Positions 1 to 38,406 of a stretch of 64,000 nt of DNA are shown piece after piece (position 1 is the stretch's first letter; each line of letters begins with the position of its first letter). Source of the DNA: Sycon ciliatum. Its lineage: Eukaryota > Porifera > Calcarea > Leucosolenida > Sycettidae. Location of the stretch: NCBI RefSeq assembly GCF_964019385.1, contig NC_088644.1, positions 21,364,246-21,428,245 on the forward strand, read 5' to 3'. Position numbers and translations under genes: made by a program. The notes under the pieces are model-generated. The model was not told where the DNA came from. It searched no databases and was given only the letters and a program-made list of their open reading frames with translations.

Positions 1-350
1 CATGCGACGTTAGTATGTGCTCCACACACAGACAAACATACATGTACACTGCGATTTGCCAGACTTGCCAAGTGCTACATTTCATTTGGATGGCTGTAGT
101 GGCGCTGCAGTGGCACAATAGAGCAATATATGCCAAAAGGCAGGGTCCTCTGCTGTACAAGAATGTTGTGCATGAGCATAAACTACACGCCTATGTTGTT
201 CTACTTGTGCAAGTATGAAGAATACACCAACACTATACTCTAACGGAACTTTGAACATATCACAATCGGTAAGTAGCTCCCCAGTAAAGTCAGCAGCATT
301 GCACACACAGGAAGCAGTGGTGACTGCAACAGCATGTAGGCACACCTTAC

Positions 351-5275
<4,925 letters not shown>

Positions 5276-5509
5276 TCATCGGGGTGCCGAAGCAGCGGCA
5301 GCATTGCCCTGAGGTGTCGTCGTCTCCACGTGCGCTGTGTACCCTATTCTTTCATTCCGCAATATGGCTCGACCTTCGCGGGTTTCCTGCAGCTCCTCAA
5401 TCGAACTTTTGGCTTTCAACTTTTTACTGAGAAGATTATTCTTCATCACTGAAAACTCCTCCACATCCTCCATGCGCAACTCAATGCGAGTCAACGGTTT
5501 TCGAATCAT
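5276..5509 (-). CDS. CDC26: Anaphase-promoting complex subunit CDC26 (APC12)
   Basis: CDC26 is a small APC/C subunit that stabilises the TPR subunit CDC16/APC6 by threading its N-terminus into the TPR groove. The 77-residue frame begins MIRKPLTRIELRMEDVEEF, matching the family pattern (M-x-R-K-P-T-R-x-E-L-x-x-x-D-x-E-E-F), and later has NERIGY, matching the conserved (N/D)RIGY near the C-terminus. Length fits the family (about 80-90 residues). A TTG lies two codons upstream in frame, but the ATG at 5509 puts the conserved acetylated-Met motif at the N-terminus and is preferred. It appears to be a single coding exon. It lies head to head with the PI3K gene, start codons about 1.2 kb apart. The similarity is short but specific. 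Confidence 0.86.
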   Translation of the reverse strand: MIRKPLTRIELRMEDVEEFSVMKNNLLSKKLKAKSSIEELQETREGRAILRNERIGYTAHVETTTPQGNAAAASAPR

Positions 5510-6678
5510 CCTCAAGAGGAAATTTCTATGGGGAAGCGGATGACAATTTTGAAGAGGGTGATTAGAAGCAAAACTACAACTAACGTTACTTTACAAGAAG
5601 AGCCAGAGTGAGACAGAAGTCAATCAAGTACAATGTCATGTATTAGTACAGTAACAGTTGAGAGCTGTAATTATTTTTTCTGTTTTCACTTTTCAGATTC
5701 CAGCTGGATCATGCATGCATGCAGCTCGAGTCGTTTTCGCGCCACGAAACAAAAATGATGAAAACTCAGATTTACAAAAAAAAACAGTACTCGACTCGAT
5801 CGAGTCGTAGTATTATTACTATTAGTGCGCGCGCGCGGATGCAGCTAGCTGTGTGCATTAGCGGCTATATAAATATGCTAGCGCTAGCACGACTTTTTAT
5901 TATTTTTTGTAGCGCAACGAAGCTTGATATCGATTATAATAATTATATCGATCATAATGGTAATTGGTAAATCAGGGTCCAGGGATTCGTGAAAACCCCG
6001 ACTCCCTGCATGCAGTGATGACAGTGCTAGTGATGTACACGTACATGTAGTCGATCTTATGACGGGGGCCGGCCCCGGGGGCCGGGGGTACTTTAGCCGT
6101 CCTTTGTCCACATGGTCCAAGCTTCCCCAGCCCATTCGCGCTCCAGTTTTACCGTGCTACATTTATTTACCATACAGTAGCACATGTACCGCTAGTGCTG
6201 CCGTGCATGCACGCCCCATGTCATGACTGCGCAGAATGTGTGGTGCGATACTACTTCAGGAGAGTATGCAGTGCAGTGGAGGGGATGATTGTTGCTTGGA
6301 TGGACCGGAGCATGCTATAGTAATACATGACTGTAATCATGGTATGCTAGCTAGCTGTGCATGTGGCCTGGCTCTGCACGACGCTGCTACTCACATTTTG
6401 TTCTTTTTGCCCTGCGTTTGAAGAAAGAGCAGGTCTGGAGACGTGTGAAGCTGCGGGTCGCGTCTCTGCAGCGTGGAGCAGGAAGCCCGACGAAAGAAAC
6501 GGCAAGAGAGCATCTGGTAGCGAAGATGGCTTCGCCGTCCGCGTGAGAGTTGAGGCGGCGAAGTGACGACCGGAGAAGTCGCCAACAACGAAACGCTGCT
6601 CGGGTACCTTGCACCTTGGGGTGCGAGAGTGCTTTGGCGGACTACAGAACTGGACGTAGGTGAAACAGCTGTTGGAAG
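5510..6678. promoter_or_regulatory. Divergent intergenic region CDC26 / PI3K
   Basis: This 1.17 kb lies between two start codons pointing apart, so it should hold both promoters. A TATATAAATA-like stretch is seen near 5865-5874 and a GC-rich block (GGCCGGCCCCGGGGGCCGGGGG-like, interrupted) near 6066-6090. No coding exon was recognised. Promoter function is inferred from gene order. Confidence 0.45.
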
Positions 6679-15238
<8,560 letters not shown>

Positions 15239-16512
15239 GCTCAGCCGAGTGAGTAGTCACGCTGCTGTGAACACTACCTCCACCATCCGCTTGCCTGTGG
15301 GTGATGTCAAACACCTGCCTCGCTTGGTGACCTTGCGCAGTTGAGCTCTGTTATCCAGTACCCCGGCTTGGTGCTGCGACTCTAATACCGAATACCGGAA
15401 GCTGTTATTTACTGTTGCTGTGTCCGTGACTCAGTGGCGTTCTTGTTTCCGCACTTTCTGTTACTTCGTATCTAGTTGTTACTTTTGTCAATCCGTTCAC
15501 TTACTTTTTCAGTTTTGATCCTATTCTTTGATTTCGCTATGAGTGAAAAATCATTATCTATTTTCTTTATTACATGCGTGACTGATGCTGTCGTTGCCCT
15601 CAAGAAATGAAATGCTAATTTGGTTCAGTGGATTTTGAAGTATTTTCTGCATAAGCCTGTGCCCCCCCCCCCCACATGTTTCTCATCCACATGTTTCATA
15701 TTTCTGCATCATCTTACGGCCTTTTTGTTGTCAATTTAGATGGTATGGAATAGCATGGTGGCCGCACAGGTATGTTGCCTCTCTGCTGTTCTAGGAGAAA
15801 ATGCATGTGTAGGTAGATGAGTCGCCAACGTCTCACATGCCACTATCTCAGTTCTGCCTCATTTAACAGCAATCTTGATTGTTTCTGCTGCAGGAGACAG
15901 CATAGAAGCTCTCTTTTTCCTCTTTGGCCCCTTTGTTCTCCTTTTGGTTTTTTGAGCAGCCTCCTCAGTTACAAATAATTGTACATTTCCCCCATAGCAA
16001 GCAATTGCAATGTTGAACTTCCAGGCGCATACGCTTTGCAGATGACTTATTTTTTTATTTGTGCCACTGGCGGGTAACATTATATTCCACGGTCGTTTAT
16101 TCGTGTTGTTTAATGGACTCGTCAGAAACGAATGCAGTCCGCATGTCAGCAATCAGTCCGGCGGTAGAGCCGCTCATCTTCCTGGCACGATCTGAGTCGG
16201 GGGATTTTGCCATTCTTCATCCTGTGTGAGAACGCACAGGTGTGCTGGCCAGGTGCTAGGCAACTGCTTTTTTCAGCATCAGCAGATGGCGGGCGTAGAA
16301 ACCCGCAGCTGTTGTGCAACAGTGCACTTTCAGACTAGCTGGTGCCCGTGCTGGCTGAAGGTGCCTGGCATCTTGAATAATGCATGCCTGTACCAGTGCC
16401 GGTTGTGAGAGGACGAGTTAAAACGTTCCACGAGGTAACTGGTTAGACATGCCTCGAGCTGTCGAGAGTATACCGCTGGTGAGATTAGGAGCGCATCACA
16501 AAATACAATGTA

Positions 16513-16603
16513 CAGTGCTGGCAACTGAAATCCGACCCCCTGAGCGGTGGGTACACATTCTTTGCGATGTGAGCAGGGGGTCGGATTTCACTTGCCAGCA
16601 CTG
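16513..16603. mobile_element. 91-bp palindromic MITE (CAGTGCTGGC ends)
   Basis: About 30-bp inverted repeats starting CAGTGCTGGCAACTGAAATC, TA on both sides (16511-16512, 16604-16605) and a short loop. A relative with similar ends is at 39344-39477, and a single end-like sequence occurs near 40117. Confidence 0.82.
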
Positions 16604-17811
16604 TAGTTACTTCCATGTACGGTGCTGGTCGATGGAATGGATCAAGTGAGGCGAGTACACGCCGAGCGCTGTGCAGCCCTAGACCTGAAAACACTGGGCT
16701 AGCTAGCTGGACTGTGAACCGGTGCAGCCCTAGCTAGACCTGCGAACACCGGGCTAGCTGGACTGTGAACTGGTGCAGAGCACACACTACCAGACTCATG
16801 TAGTCGGATTTCATTGATATATGAGCAGCACCGCAGTTACACGTTGCTGCTATCAATGTGCAGCTTATCAAATTAGCTCCATCTTCATTATAATCACGGT
16901 GGGAGTACAGGAGCTTTTCATGGATGTGATTTTGCAGATTTGCTGAGCGGTTGAGTGCTCTACCGGGCGGAAGATCCGTTTTTGATGACCAACATCATGC
17001 AGCATGAATGAAGAAAATCCAATGTAGCACTGAGGCTGCATTCCAGAGAGGGCCTGAGAGGCAACCACCACAAAAAGAACCACCAATCCTCAAATATTCT
17101 CTGGCAGTCTTCCAGCTGTCAGCAATCAACGCCACTGCAAGCATTGTGCCACACACAAACAGACATCCCAGCAACACTGCTGCAGTACAAAGGAAGGAGG
17201 AATGTGTTGCCCAAATACTTCAAAGTACAATGCCTGGTGTTCATTGACACCGAGGCAACATGGGACAGAGTAAAAAGCAAAAACATAAACCTTTAAAAAA
17301 AGGAACAAGCACAGGACTATTGGAGATACCGGGGTCACAATGGGAAGAGGAAGGGGGGGGGGGGGGGAGAGAGCGTGTGTCCTCGCAGAGAGTACTGGAA
17401 CAGTATGAATAAACGTCAGTGTACAGTGAAGATAAAATGAAATACGCTGGAGATAGAGCATGGCGAGGATTGACAGAGCCAAGCATCCCAGTGGGAGGAA
17501 AATAATGGAAAACGACAAAGGAATATTCACTAGACACAATGACAAAAATGACAAATGATAGAAGAAGTAAAAATATCTTTAAAAAAACAACAACAACCAG
17601 AATCGCCGTTGACGTGAAACAAAATACGTTGGAGATACAGAGTATGGTGAGAGTTGACAGAGTGAAGCATTCCAGTGGGAGGAAGCCTAAAATACGAATA
17701 TGCGTGGAAAAGACAGATATCTCCGAAGAAGAGAGAAAGCGGTTGCGGTGAACCGTGATAATCGCCCCGTGGGACTACCGGCAAGACAAGACATGAGCTA
17801 TTGGGATTACT

Positions 17812-17815
17812 AGCG

Positions 17816-17846
<31 letters not shown>

Positions 17847-17953
17847 GATAGATAGAGAGATAGATAGAGAGAGAGAGATAGAGAGAGAGATAGATAGATA
17901 GAGAGAGATAGAGAAAGTTCGTGTGTGCATGCATGTGTGTGTGTGTGTGTGTA

Positions 17954-17996
<43 letters not shown>

Positions 17997-18026
17997 ACAT
18001 GTGTGTGTGTGGGGGGGGGGGGGGGG
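17812..18026. repeat. GATA/GA/GT/G compound microsatellite
   Basis: GAGATA-type units (17814-17912), GT (17936-17951), GA (17956-17995), GT and a G run (to 18026). Lies in the PI3K/DCP1 gap. Confidence 0.93.
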
Positions 18027-18260
18027 ATGCGAGCGTTTGCATGACATCCCTATAATCATGATTAAGAAGATGGTCCGATGTACACAGCCAGAGCAGTGAC
18101 AAGCAGGAAAACGTTGAGAAGTCAAGTACGGTAAGAATATCCGGCTAGTTTGGTCCTGGTGATGATATAGACCAAAAGATTCAAAACTCGAAAACATATT
18201 CAAAAAGCAAGCATGAAAATTAATAATACTATAATTGATTTAAAGATGGATGTCTTTTCT

Positions 18261-30588
<12,328 letters not shown>

Positions 30589-31224
30589 TCTCTTTCCAGC
30601 GCTAGTAAACTTTAAATTGTAGCACGATACGATGCAGTGACATTCATTCAGGACTCGATCAGGAGTTGTTCTATTCAATAAAGGTATCTAGAACTTTACA
30701 TCGAAAAGTTTAATTACTAGTATTCTATTCAATAAGTTATCTACAACTTGACATCGAAAAAGTTCAAAATGAGGACGAGAAGACCTCTTCAGGAAGTCGT
30801 TCAGAAGCAAACACAGAGGTGTACGAAAAGATAAGAATCAAGCATGGCGAAATCGCTATCTGATTGCATTGCTTTCAAGCAGACGTCTGTGAGTGAGTGA
30901 CTGATACTGAAAGACAACACCTGTGAACTCCTTCATTCTTATCTTGTCAAAGTAAAAATCCCAGTTTCGAACCTGTTCGTGTATGTTTCCTGAACATGAA
31001 TCCTGAATGGGATTCGAAATAAATCAGGTGTGGTGTGACTGTGATCATGGTGATGTGGACGCCAAGGCGGCTTCGCAACAGCCTTCGCATTTTTGGTTTT
31101 GCCGTCATTCGTCATTCGTGTGTCACAAAATTAAATCCACAAACCAAACAATAATTATTTGAAACTTTTTACAGTACTGATTCAGTGATTGTAGGTTTGT
31201 TTTCGAAATGCTCTAGGAGCGATC
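30589..31224. promoter_or_regulatory. Divergent intergenic region DCP1 / COMMD6
   Basis: Only 636 bp separate the two start codons, so both promoters must lie here or in the first exons. It contains two diverged copies of a TCTATTCAATAA...TTGACATCGAAAAG block (30670-30712, 30722-30755). No further exon seen. A bidirectional role is inferred from layout. Confidence 0.45.
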
Positions 31225-34200
31225 ATGGGCGAAGGCCTCCTCTCTGACATCCCTCTGGGTAATAGAATACTGGTGGTGTATACGAGGAGCACGGAAAGGA
31301 CTGTGTTTTTAAGATTCATGTGTTGCTGGCTTGACCATTTCAGGATTCTCGGCTGCTGCAGAAACGTTGAACAAATTACCTCAGGATTGCTTGGCTGAGC
31401 TGGTAAGCCTGCACGGCAAATAAGTAGTTGATTTTATACTGTTTACTTTACACCATCGTATAATGTACAGTCCTACACTGGTTATACGAACACGTTCGGG
31501 CGAGCTTTCTTGAGGGCATGTTCTGATAAGGCGCATCGTTCTGATTCTGATCATCTATGCCCAACTACATAACTCGTACATGTATTTTCACTCTTTCAAT
31601 GCTTACTTGGAGACAAGAAATGGATTATGGAAAGGAACACAGCGAACTTCACTCGTTTTAGTCTCTCAACAGATAAATATAATCTCAACAGTACATGTGA
31701 CAGATAGCACCGAGGAACTGTAATGATAGTGTCACGAAGACCTATGATTTCAATACTAAATGTCGAACAGATGGAGAAGACGATAAGCAAGTTCCCAGTC
31801 CTCCTAACTCACAAATACCAGAAGGGCCACGTCCGTGACACCACATGGCAGCCGTGCGACTGCTGAGCAGAGCGTGAAAAGCTTTCGCACACCAGTACAG
31901 TTGATGATTGCCGTTCTCTTCACCAGGATAAACTCCCATATTGAAAAGGCGCAGTGAGTCCCTGCAAACTCCTGAATGAAATGAAATCAAGTTAGCTTTG
32001 CTTCGAATTGTGCAATGCACAAATCAGGTTCAGTGACTTGTTGGCGTTGGTCAGCTAGAGGGAGTGCACTGCAATTAGCATGGTGAATGAGAGGGAGTGC
32101 ACTGCAATTAGCATGGGGGAATGAGAGGGAGTGCACTGCAATTAGCATGGTGAATGAGCGTCTGAATGTGTACAAGTACAATGTGTACGGTGCCAGGAAC
32201 TACCTTTTAGACAGTTTACTTGCTAGTATCGGGCAGTGTGACCGTGGGGCTCCTTGTGAATCAAGCAGCCCTTGTGTAAATAGATCCGATCTATGAGCAG
32301 TTGACGGCGACTCACTGAGCCTCTCTATTTGCCGATTCTCAGACGTTCTCCAGATGAAAGGAGGCTTGCAATGTGATGGTGGTGTTTGTGTGTATTGTCT
32401 GTTCTTCACTCCCATTGCAGTGTTCTGAAGTTCTCCGCTTCCTGCAATACAAAGTGGGCACCATTAACATTGTGTCATTTCAGCAGGTACACCCTTGTGA
32501 CTATAATTATCTGCATTCAGTGTGCCTGTGTATTACACTATAGTGTTTTGAATGCGTGGTGCACCGATGTCGCCCACCCAGTGCATGTAGCACTGTACAA
32601 TGTATGAAGAACCAAGTGATCAAGTTTGCTCATGCTTGGGGCATCACAGCAGTTAGGGCCCGGTCGCACATGCACTCGAAAGTAGCGTATACGCTGAAGC
32701 GAGGTCGCAGGAGCGAAAAATACCATGGCAACGGCGAAAAGCGGAACTTCTGCTTCAGCGGAAACTCCAATCCGCTTCCTCCAAAATTTTCGAAGCGAGA
32801 CTGTCGCTTCTGCGGAAGCGCTTCAGCGGAAAACACCACGGTCTGCTGTTTATGGACTTGCTACGAGAAATTTGTATGCGTATGATGTCCATGCAACAAG
32901 AATGCGTGCAAGTCATTGACCTCATCTACATGTATTCTCCGTACCGTATGCACCACAGTCCACTTTACTCTCACTTTCTGCCAAAGTAAGAGTTGTGCCC
33001 TGTTTGTATGTGTGACCATACACACGCGGTTTCGCTGGAGCGACACCAGGCTCGCTGCCGCCGAACCTCGACGCCGAAGCGAACCCCAGTGCATGTGTGA
33101 CCGGGCCCTTAGAGAGGTGATGTTTTGCAAGCAAGAGCGGCGATAATGGCTACTAGTGTTCTTTTCTCCTTCTTTTTTCTAGACTCTGGAGGAGAGACAG
33201 TGCTCTGTTAGTAAAGAGGCTCTGCAGAGTGGTGTCAATGCATTGACCTTCGTTTTTCGGTAAGTGAAGAAACAGCAGACAGTGCAATGCATATTGAGCA
33301 AAACCTATCTAGGCACTGCAGCACATTTCCATGATCCAGTGGTATGGGTTATTATTTGCAGGGGTGTAGGCTGACTGGTTCATGCCATGCTCGGGAGCCA
33401 GGTAATTCAGATGAGTTTGTCGCCGAACATTGTGAAACTGCCGTGGGCGGATACCAGGCATGCTCCACCCTGATAGCCGGCAACCACTTCGAATGCACCC
33501 TGGGCTGTTCCCCTGAGCTCCCTTCTTTATTTTTATCTTTATTCCCGTAGCTATGCAGAAGACGTTACTTCAGTAACGTCTGGCGCTAGCCAGGGTCCAC
33601 ACAGCTTTAATTTGATGTTTGTTTGTGGCGGGCGGACATCCGTCTGGCGCTATCCCGTACCTGTCCCGTATCATCAAGGTGTGTATTTATGCCGCCGGCA
33701 TGCCTGGCGCTATCCCGTACCTGTCCCGTCCCGTATCATCGATCCCAGGTGCCTTGGGGCGGGATCCCGGGTGCCATGGGGCGGGATCCCGCCTCGCAGT
33801 GCCAGCCCGCTTGACATGTAAACGCACAACAGGTTTTGTGTGGATTTGTGTGCAAGGCCGAGATCCCACTAGCAGGCTGGCTGGCCCGCCTGTCGACCAG
33901 CCCGGGAAGCGCATGTAGGCCGATAGCATAATAATATATAACGTATATAGAGAACTCTCGCTATTGTGTGTAACGTATATAGATGTATAGCAGGGAGTCG
34001 TATTATGTATACGACTCATTTGGTGTTTGTTTGTTTGTGCCATCCATCTGGCACTATCCCGTACCTGTCCCGTACCATCAAGAGTACCGTACCATTACGA
34101 GAATGAGTATGTATGCGAAGTGTATCGGGGGAATGCATGCAGGCCGATAGTGCAGTGAATCGAGCATTCAAGAGTTGCGTAGTGTAGACACGATACCGGT

Positions 34201-37200
34201 CAAGCGAGCTAAGACAGAGATCCTTGTCGTTAAATCTGTCGAACCAGGCCTTAAAAAAGCGCCTTAGTCAAACTGGCTGTTTACGAGTGTCCAGGTGCGC
34301 GCCGCGTGTCAAGCATCGCATCCTGAGAGAAATCTGCATGCACCGCCGATAGTGCAGTGCATCGAGCATTCAAGAGTTGCATAGTGTAGTTGCGTAGTGT
34401 AGACACGATGCTGGTCAAGCGAGCTAAGACAGAGATCCTTGTCGTCAAATCTGTCGAACCAGGCCTCAGTCAACCGCATCTGATCTGTCTCGATAAGCGG
34501 TACGGCTTGGAATGTGAGTATTTTCCGTTTGGAGACCTGCGCTGGTACATGATGAGGGCGGAAGCTACTTACAACAGGCGCGCGTCAACCGCATCTGATC
34601 TGTCTCGATAAGCGGTACGGCTTGGAATGTGTGTGGCATTATGTACCTACATGTACATAGCATCGGCGTTTTGCATGGAAACATCAAGCCGTTGAGCTTT
34701 GCTGTTGGCGTATCGCAGAACGGCACGCCCAGCGCCAAGGAGATTGACTTCGGCTCGGCCAAGCGTATCGGGCGTCAGTAACAAAGGAGGCGTAGGCCTG
34801 TTCGCGGACATGCTGCAGTTCCGTTGTCCCGAGGTGGCCCACCTACCGAGGGGCGCCGAAATGGAGGCGTAGGCCTGTTCGCGGACATGCTGCAGTTCCG
34901 TTGTCCCGAGGTGGCCCACCTACCGAGGGGCGCTGAAAGGAGGCGTAGGCCTATTCGCGGACATGCTGCAGTTCCGTTGTCCCGAGGTGGCCCACCTACC
35001 GAGGGGCGCCATGCATTCGGCCATCAGCAACAGTTAATTAATTAAAGGGGAAGTTAAGGCAAAAATCAAAATTTCACCAGTTGTAGTCTTCGGGGTGCTG
35101 AGTCGAATGGTCGTGGTCCGAGGAAGCTGAGACGCTCCCTTCCTACTTAAATCCCAATCGAACTCGCGCATTTCCATCGAAACTCGTATCGTATTGTATG
35201 GAATATAATTTTACTTCATTGGCTCAACAGGTCAATGTAATACTACAAAAAGCCAGAAAATCCGATTATATGGAGATAAAAAGGAAAAGAAGGAGCAAAC
35301 CGAAAGTGGATGAAGTGAGAGAAAAATAGCAATCCGCAATAAATTCTGCAAATACTTTTGCCTAACTCATTCAAACTTATTGAAATGTTTTGCAATACAA
35401 TGATGTAGCCAATCAAAGGAAAACACATTTCCATCAGTTCTAATAACATGCACGATTAGCTAGGCAAAAAAAGCATAGTGAAGGGCCCTGAGCTTCCAAG
35501 CTCTCTCGTTTGAGGGATGACCCAGAGGCGGGTAGCCTATCCAGGGGTTCTCCACTTGTGCGATATTGAGTGGGTAGCATAACAGGGGGGGGGGGGGGGG
35601 GGTTCTGCTTGCAGTAGTTCTTCAGGGGGAGGAGATATTAGTATTGTGGTGTTTTGAATGTTCTGTTGAAACTATCTGAGCTCTTACATGTACCAGTACT
35701 ACTGTAAATGTATCTTGCTCCTGCTTAAAGTGAATGCATCGGACATGGCACTGAAAGGGAGGCGCAATATAATGTGGCAAACCATGCCAGGTACAATGTA
35801 CATGTACTAGATTTACTAGTGAAGATCCTGCAAAGCGTATTCTGCATGTATGGAGTAATATTGTGGTCGAACGCATGTCTGTGCCAGGCAGTGTGTGTCT
35901 TGGTCAGATGTCGCCATGTCAGTCTGCCGTCCAGGCTTGGAAGTTTCCATGTACGGTTCTGTACGTCGTATGGATGTTGCTTCTTTTCCTGTTCCCAACC
36001 ATCAGGTCGGCGGCAGCAGGCCAGGCCTCTCCTGATGACTTGCTTGCTGCATTGCAGGCTAGTCGGATATGGAGCGACGCCTCACTCGCTGCCATCAAGA
36101 AGCTATGGCATGTACAGGTAAGACACAACTCCGATCGCCCTCATCTCATGGGCTGAATATGTACTGACACGTTTTTTGCTTCCGTATCTTACAGTACCGG
36201 TACCGATATGCGTTTGGTGTGAGTACCACCGTGCATTGCACTGATTGCAGTGACATTAATGCACAAATTTGGCAAGTCGTTGGGCAGGTGGTTCTTAACG
36301 CCATTAGGACCATATTGGCTTCCCATTTCAGCTCAGCTACTTTGCATTCGCTAGAAAGATGTTTATATTCAGGCAGATTTTAAGGAATTTTGAAAACGTT
36401 ATGAGCTGGTAAACCATGGTATTGGGGATTTGGGATGCATGTGTTGTGCAGAGTGTGTTTGCATGCTGCGCTGCAAGAGTTCTTTGAAAGTTTGGGGAGT
36501 GTAAAGAAGAGCATCAGTAAATGAAGCCATCAATAGTTCTTAAAAGCGGATGGAGCACTGTGCTCTCTGGGCTATCTCTCTGCCCGAGCAGAATTGTATC
36601 TACTTGGAAGTAATGGCATGCATGTATGTATGTATGTGTGTATGCCTCTAGGGTAAGCTTCTCATGGAGGGCTCTGCTGCCAGCAAGATTCTCAATGTCG
36701 GGCAGGTAAGATCTCCCACGCGTCGCTCCTTCCTAGAGCAACGCATGTGCAGTAGTATGTATGTATATAATAATTATTACCTGAAGCCGAGTGAATATGG
36801 GCGAATATTCACGAGGCTGAAGGTAATATTAGACTTTTACCTCTCCATATTCACCCTCTCGTCCCTAAAACCCAACAAACGAGTCCTGTTGGTCATACAT
36901 GTACATATACGCAGAACTAACGTAAGTCGTTGTTGCTTCACTGAGCCTTCAGACCGACTGGCGTGTTCTTGCCTGAATCGGAGGGCGGCGTGTTCAGAAT
37001 CTTGTTCAATCGATCGTGTACACGTACTGGTGCATGTGGCATGGGAGGTGACGACCTTGGAGAACACGCTCGTGCCAATCACCATGGAGAACACGCTCGT
37101 GCAGCTTTGTGGCGGAAGCCAATCATTAGAGAGGTTTCGTTTCACGCGAAGATTTGACCAATCAGAGAGAGGTTTCGTTTCACGCGAAGATTTGACCAAT

Positions 37201-38371
37201 CAGAGAGAGGTTTCGTTTCACGCGAAGATTTGACCAATCCGCAATCATCGCGCCAATTCGGGAGTCGGTTTATAACAGCGAGCCAAGCTGTTCTACCCTC
37301 ACTTCTTTTCTTTTTAGGCAGCGCTTCGGAGCTGTTGTGTGCCCCAGGAAAATTCTACGCTAACGTCCTTGAACAGGGCTGTTCCGAGTACAAACGAAAT
37401 TCCTGGCTTGTCGCTTGATCCGCAATCATCGGGCCATTGACATGTTGAGCGTCCAAAACCTTGTTTGCTCGCTGGAACGCTCCGTCTGTGAAGATGCTCA
37501 CTGTCAGCACCTGGTCACATGCGGATCCAGCGGCAATGGCAAGCAAGGAATTTCGTTTGTACTCAGAAAAGTCCTGTCTGCGGAAGTGTGCGTAGACATT
37601 TTCTAGGGCACTCGACAGCTCCGGTGCGCTGACTGAAGAGGAATCAAGCGCAGCACCGAGTACTGCTCTCTTTACAGTACAATGTAAGTATCGAAAAGTG
37701 GTGAATATAAGTGGTGAATATAAGCGGTGAATATTCAGCAATATTCACCACTTATGTAGATGGCCAATTGTATGTGGGTGAATATGGAGTGAGGTATAAG
37801 CATGTATATATGTACGTGATTGATTGCAGAAAGGGCAATGTATCAGTGCTGTTTAATTTGATGTGTATATTGTGGTGTTCAAGCGTGGTGCACGCCTTTG
37901 GCCACCCGTACATCCACCACCAATACTCTGGCAATAGCATATGGGTCATGTTATTCGAGGCACACCGCCTGTATTCACCTCTACCTGATGCAGGGAGTGG
38001 TCCGACTGCTCATCAGGATAATGCGGAGAGGATGTTTGATGGTAACATCATACTGGTCTTTACGTTACCACTCAGACTGCATTTCTTTTCTTCTTCCGAG
38101 TTTATTCACGTACGTGTATCACTTATGTACTCGCATACCGAGGCTGGGATAGCAGGTGCAGGTACCAGCAATGGCCAGCCCTGGTAGTCCCTACTCATTT
38201 AAATCATGAAGTGGAAACGCAGACAAACAGTTCAGGCACACCTACCGGCCACCTACAATGTGTGTGTGTGTGTGTGTGTGTGTTTTGTGTGTGTTTTGTG
38301 TGTGTTTTGTGTGTGTTTTGTGTGTGTTTTGTGTGTGTTTGTGTGTGTGTGTGTGTGTTTGTGTGTGTGTT

Positions 38372-38406
<35 letters not shown>

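Larger units (their letters stand above)
15239..18260. other. Convergent intergenic region PI3K / DCP1
   Basis: Presumed 3' UTRs of both genes. Visible: poly-C at 15662-15673; a small MITE at 16513-16603; a duplicated approximately 55-bp block at about 16672-16775 (CTAGCTGGACTGTGAAC); two diverged copies of a GTTGACAGAG...CAGTGGGAGG block near 17440-17510 and 17625-17690; GATA/GA/GT repeats at 17812-18026. No canonical AATAAA was seen just after the PI3K stop. A leftward open stretch at about 15859-16152 resembles nothing I recognise. Confidence 0.6.

Noticed and set aside
15859-16152. Leftward 97-codon frame with a basic C-terminus
   Set aside because: No recognisable family, no splice partners, and it lies in a presumed 3' UTR gap; not reported as a gene.
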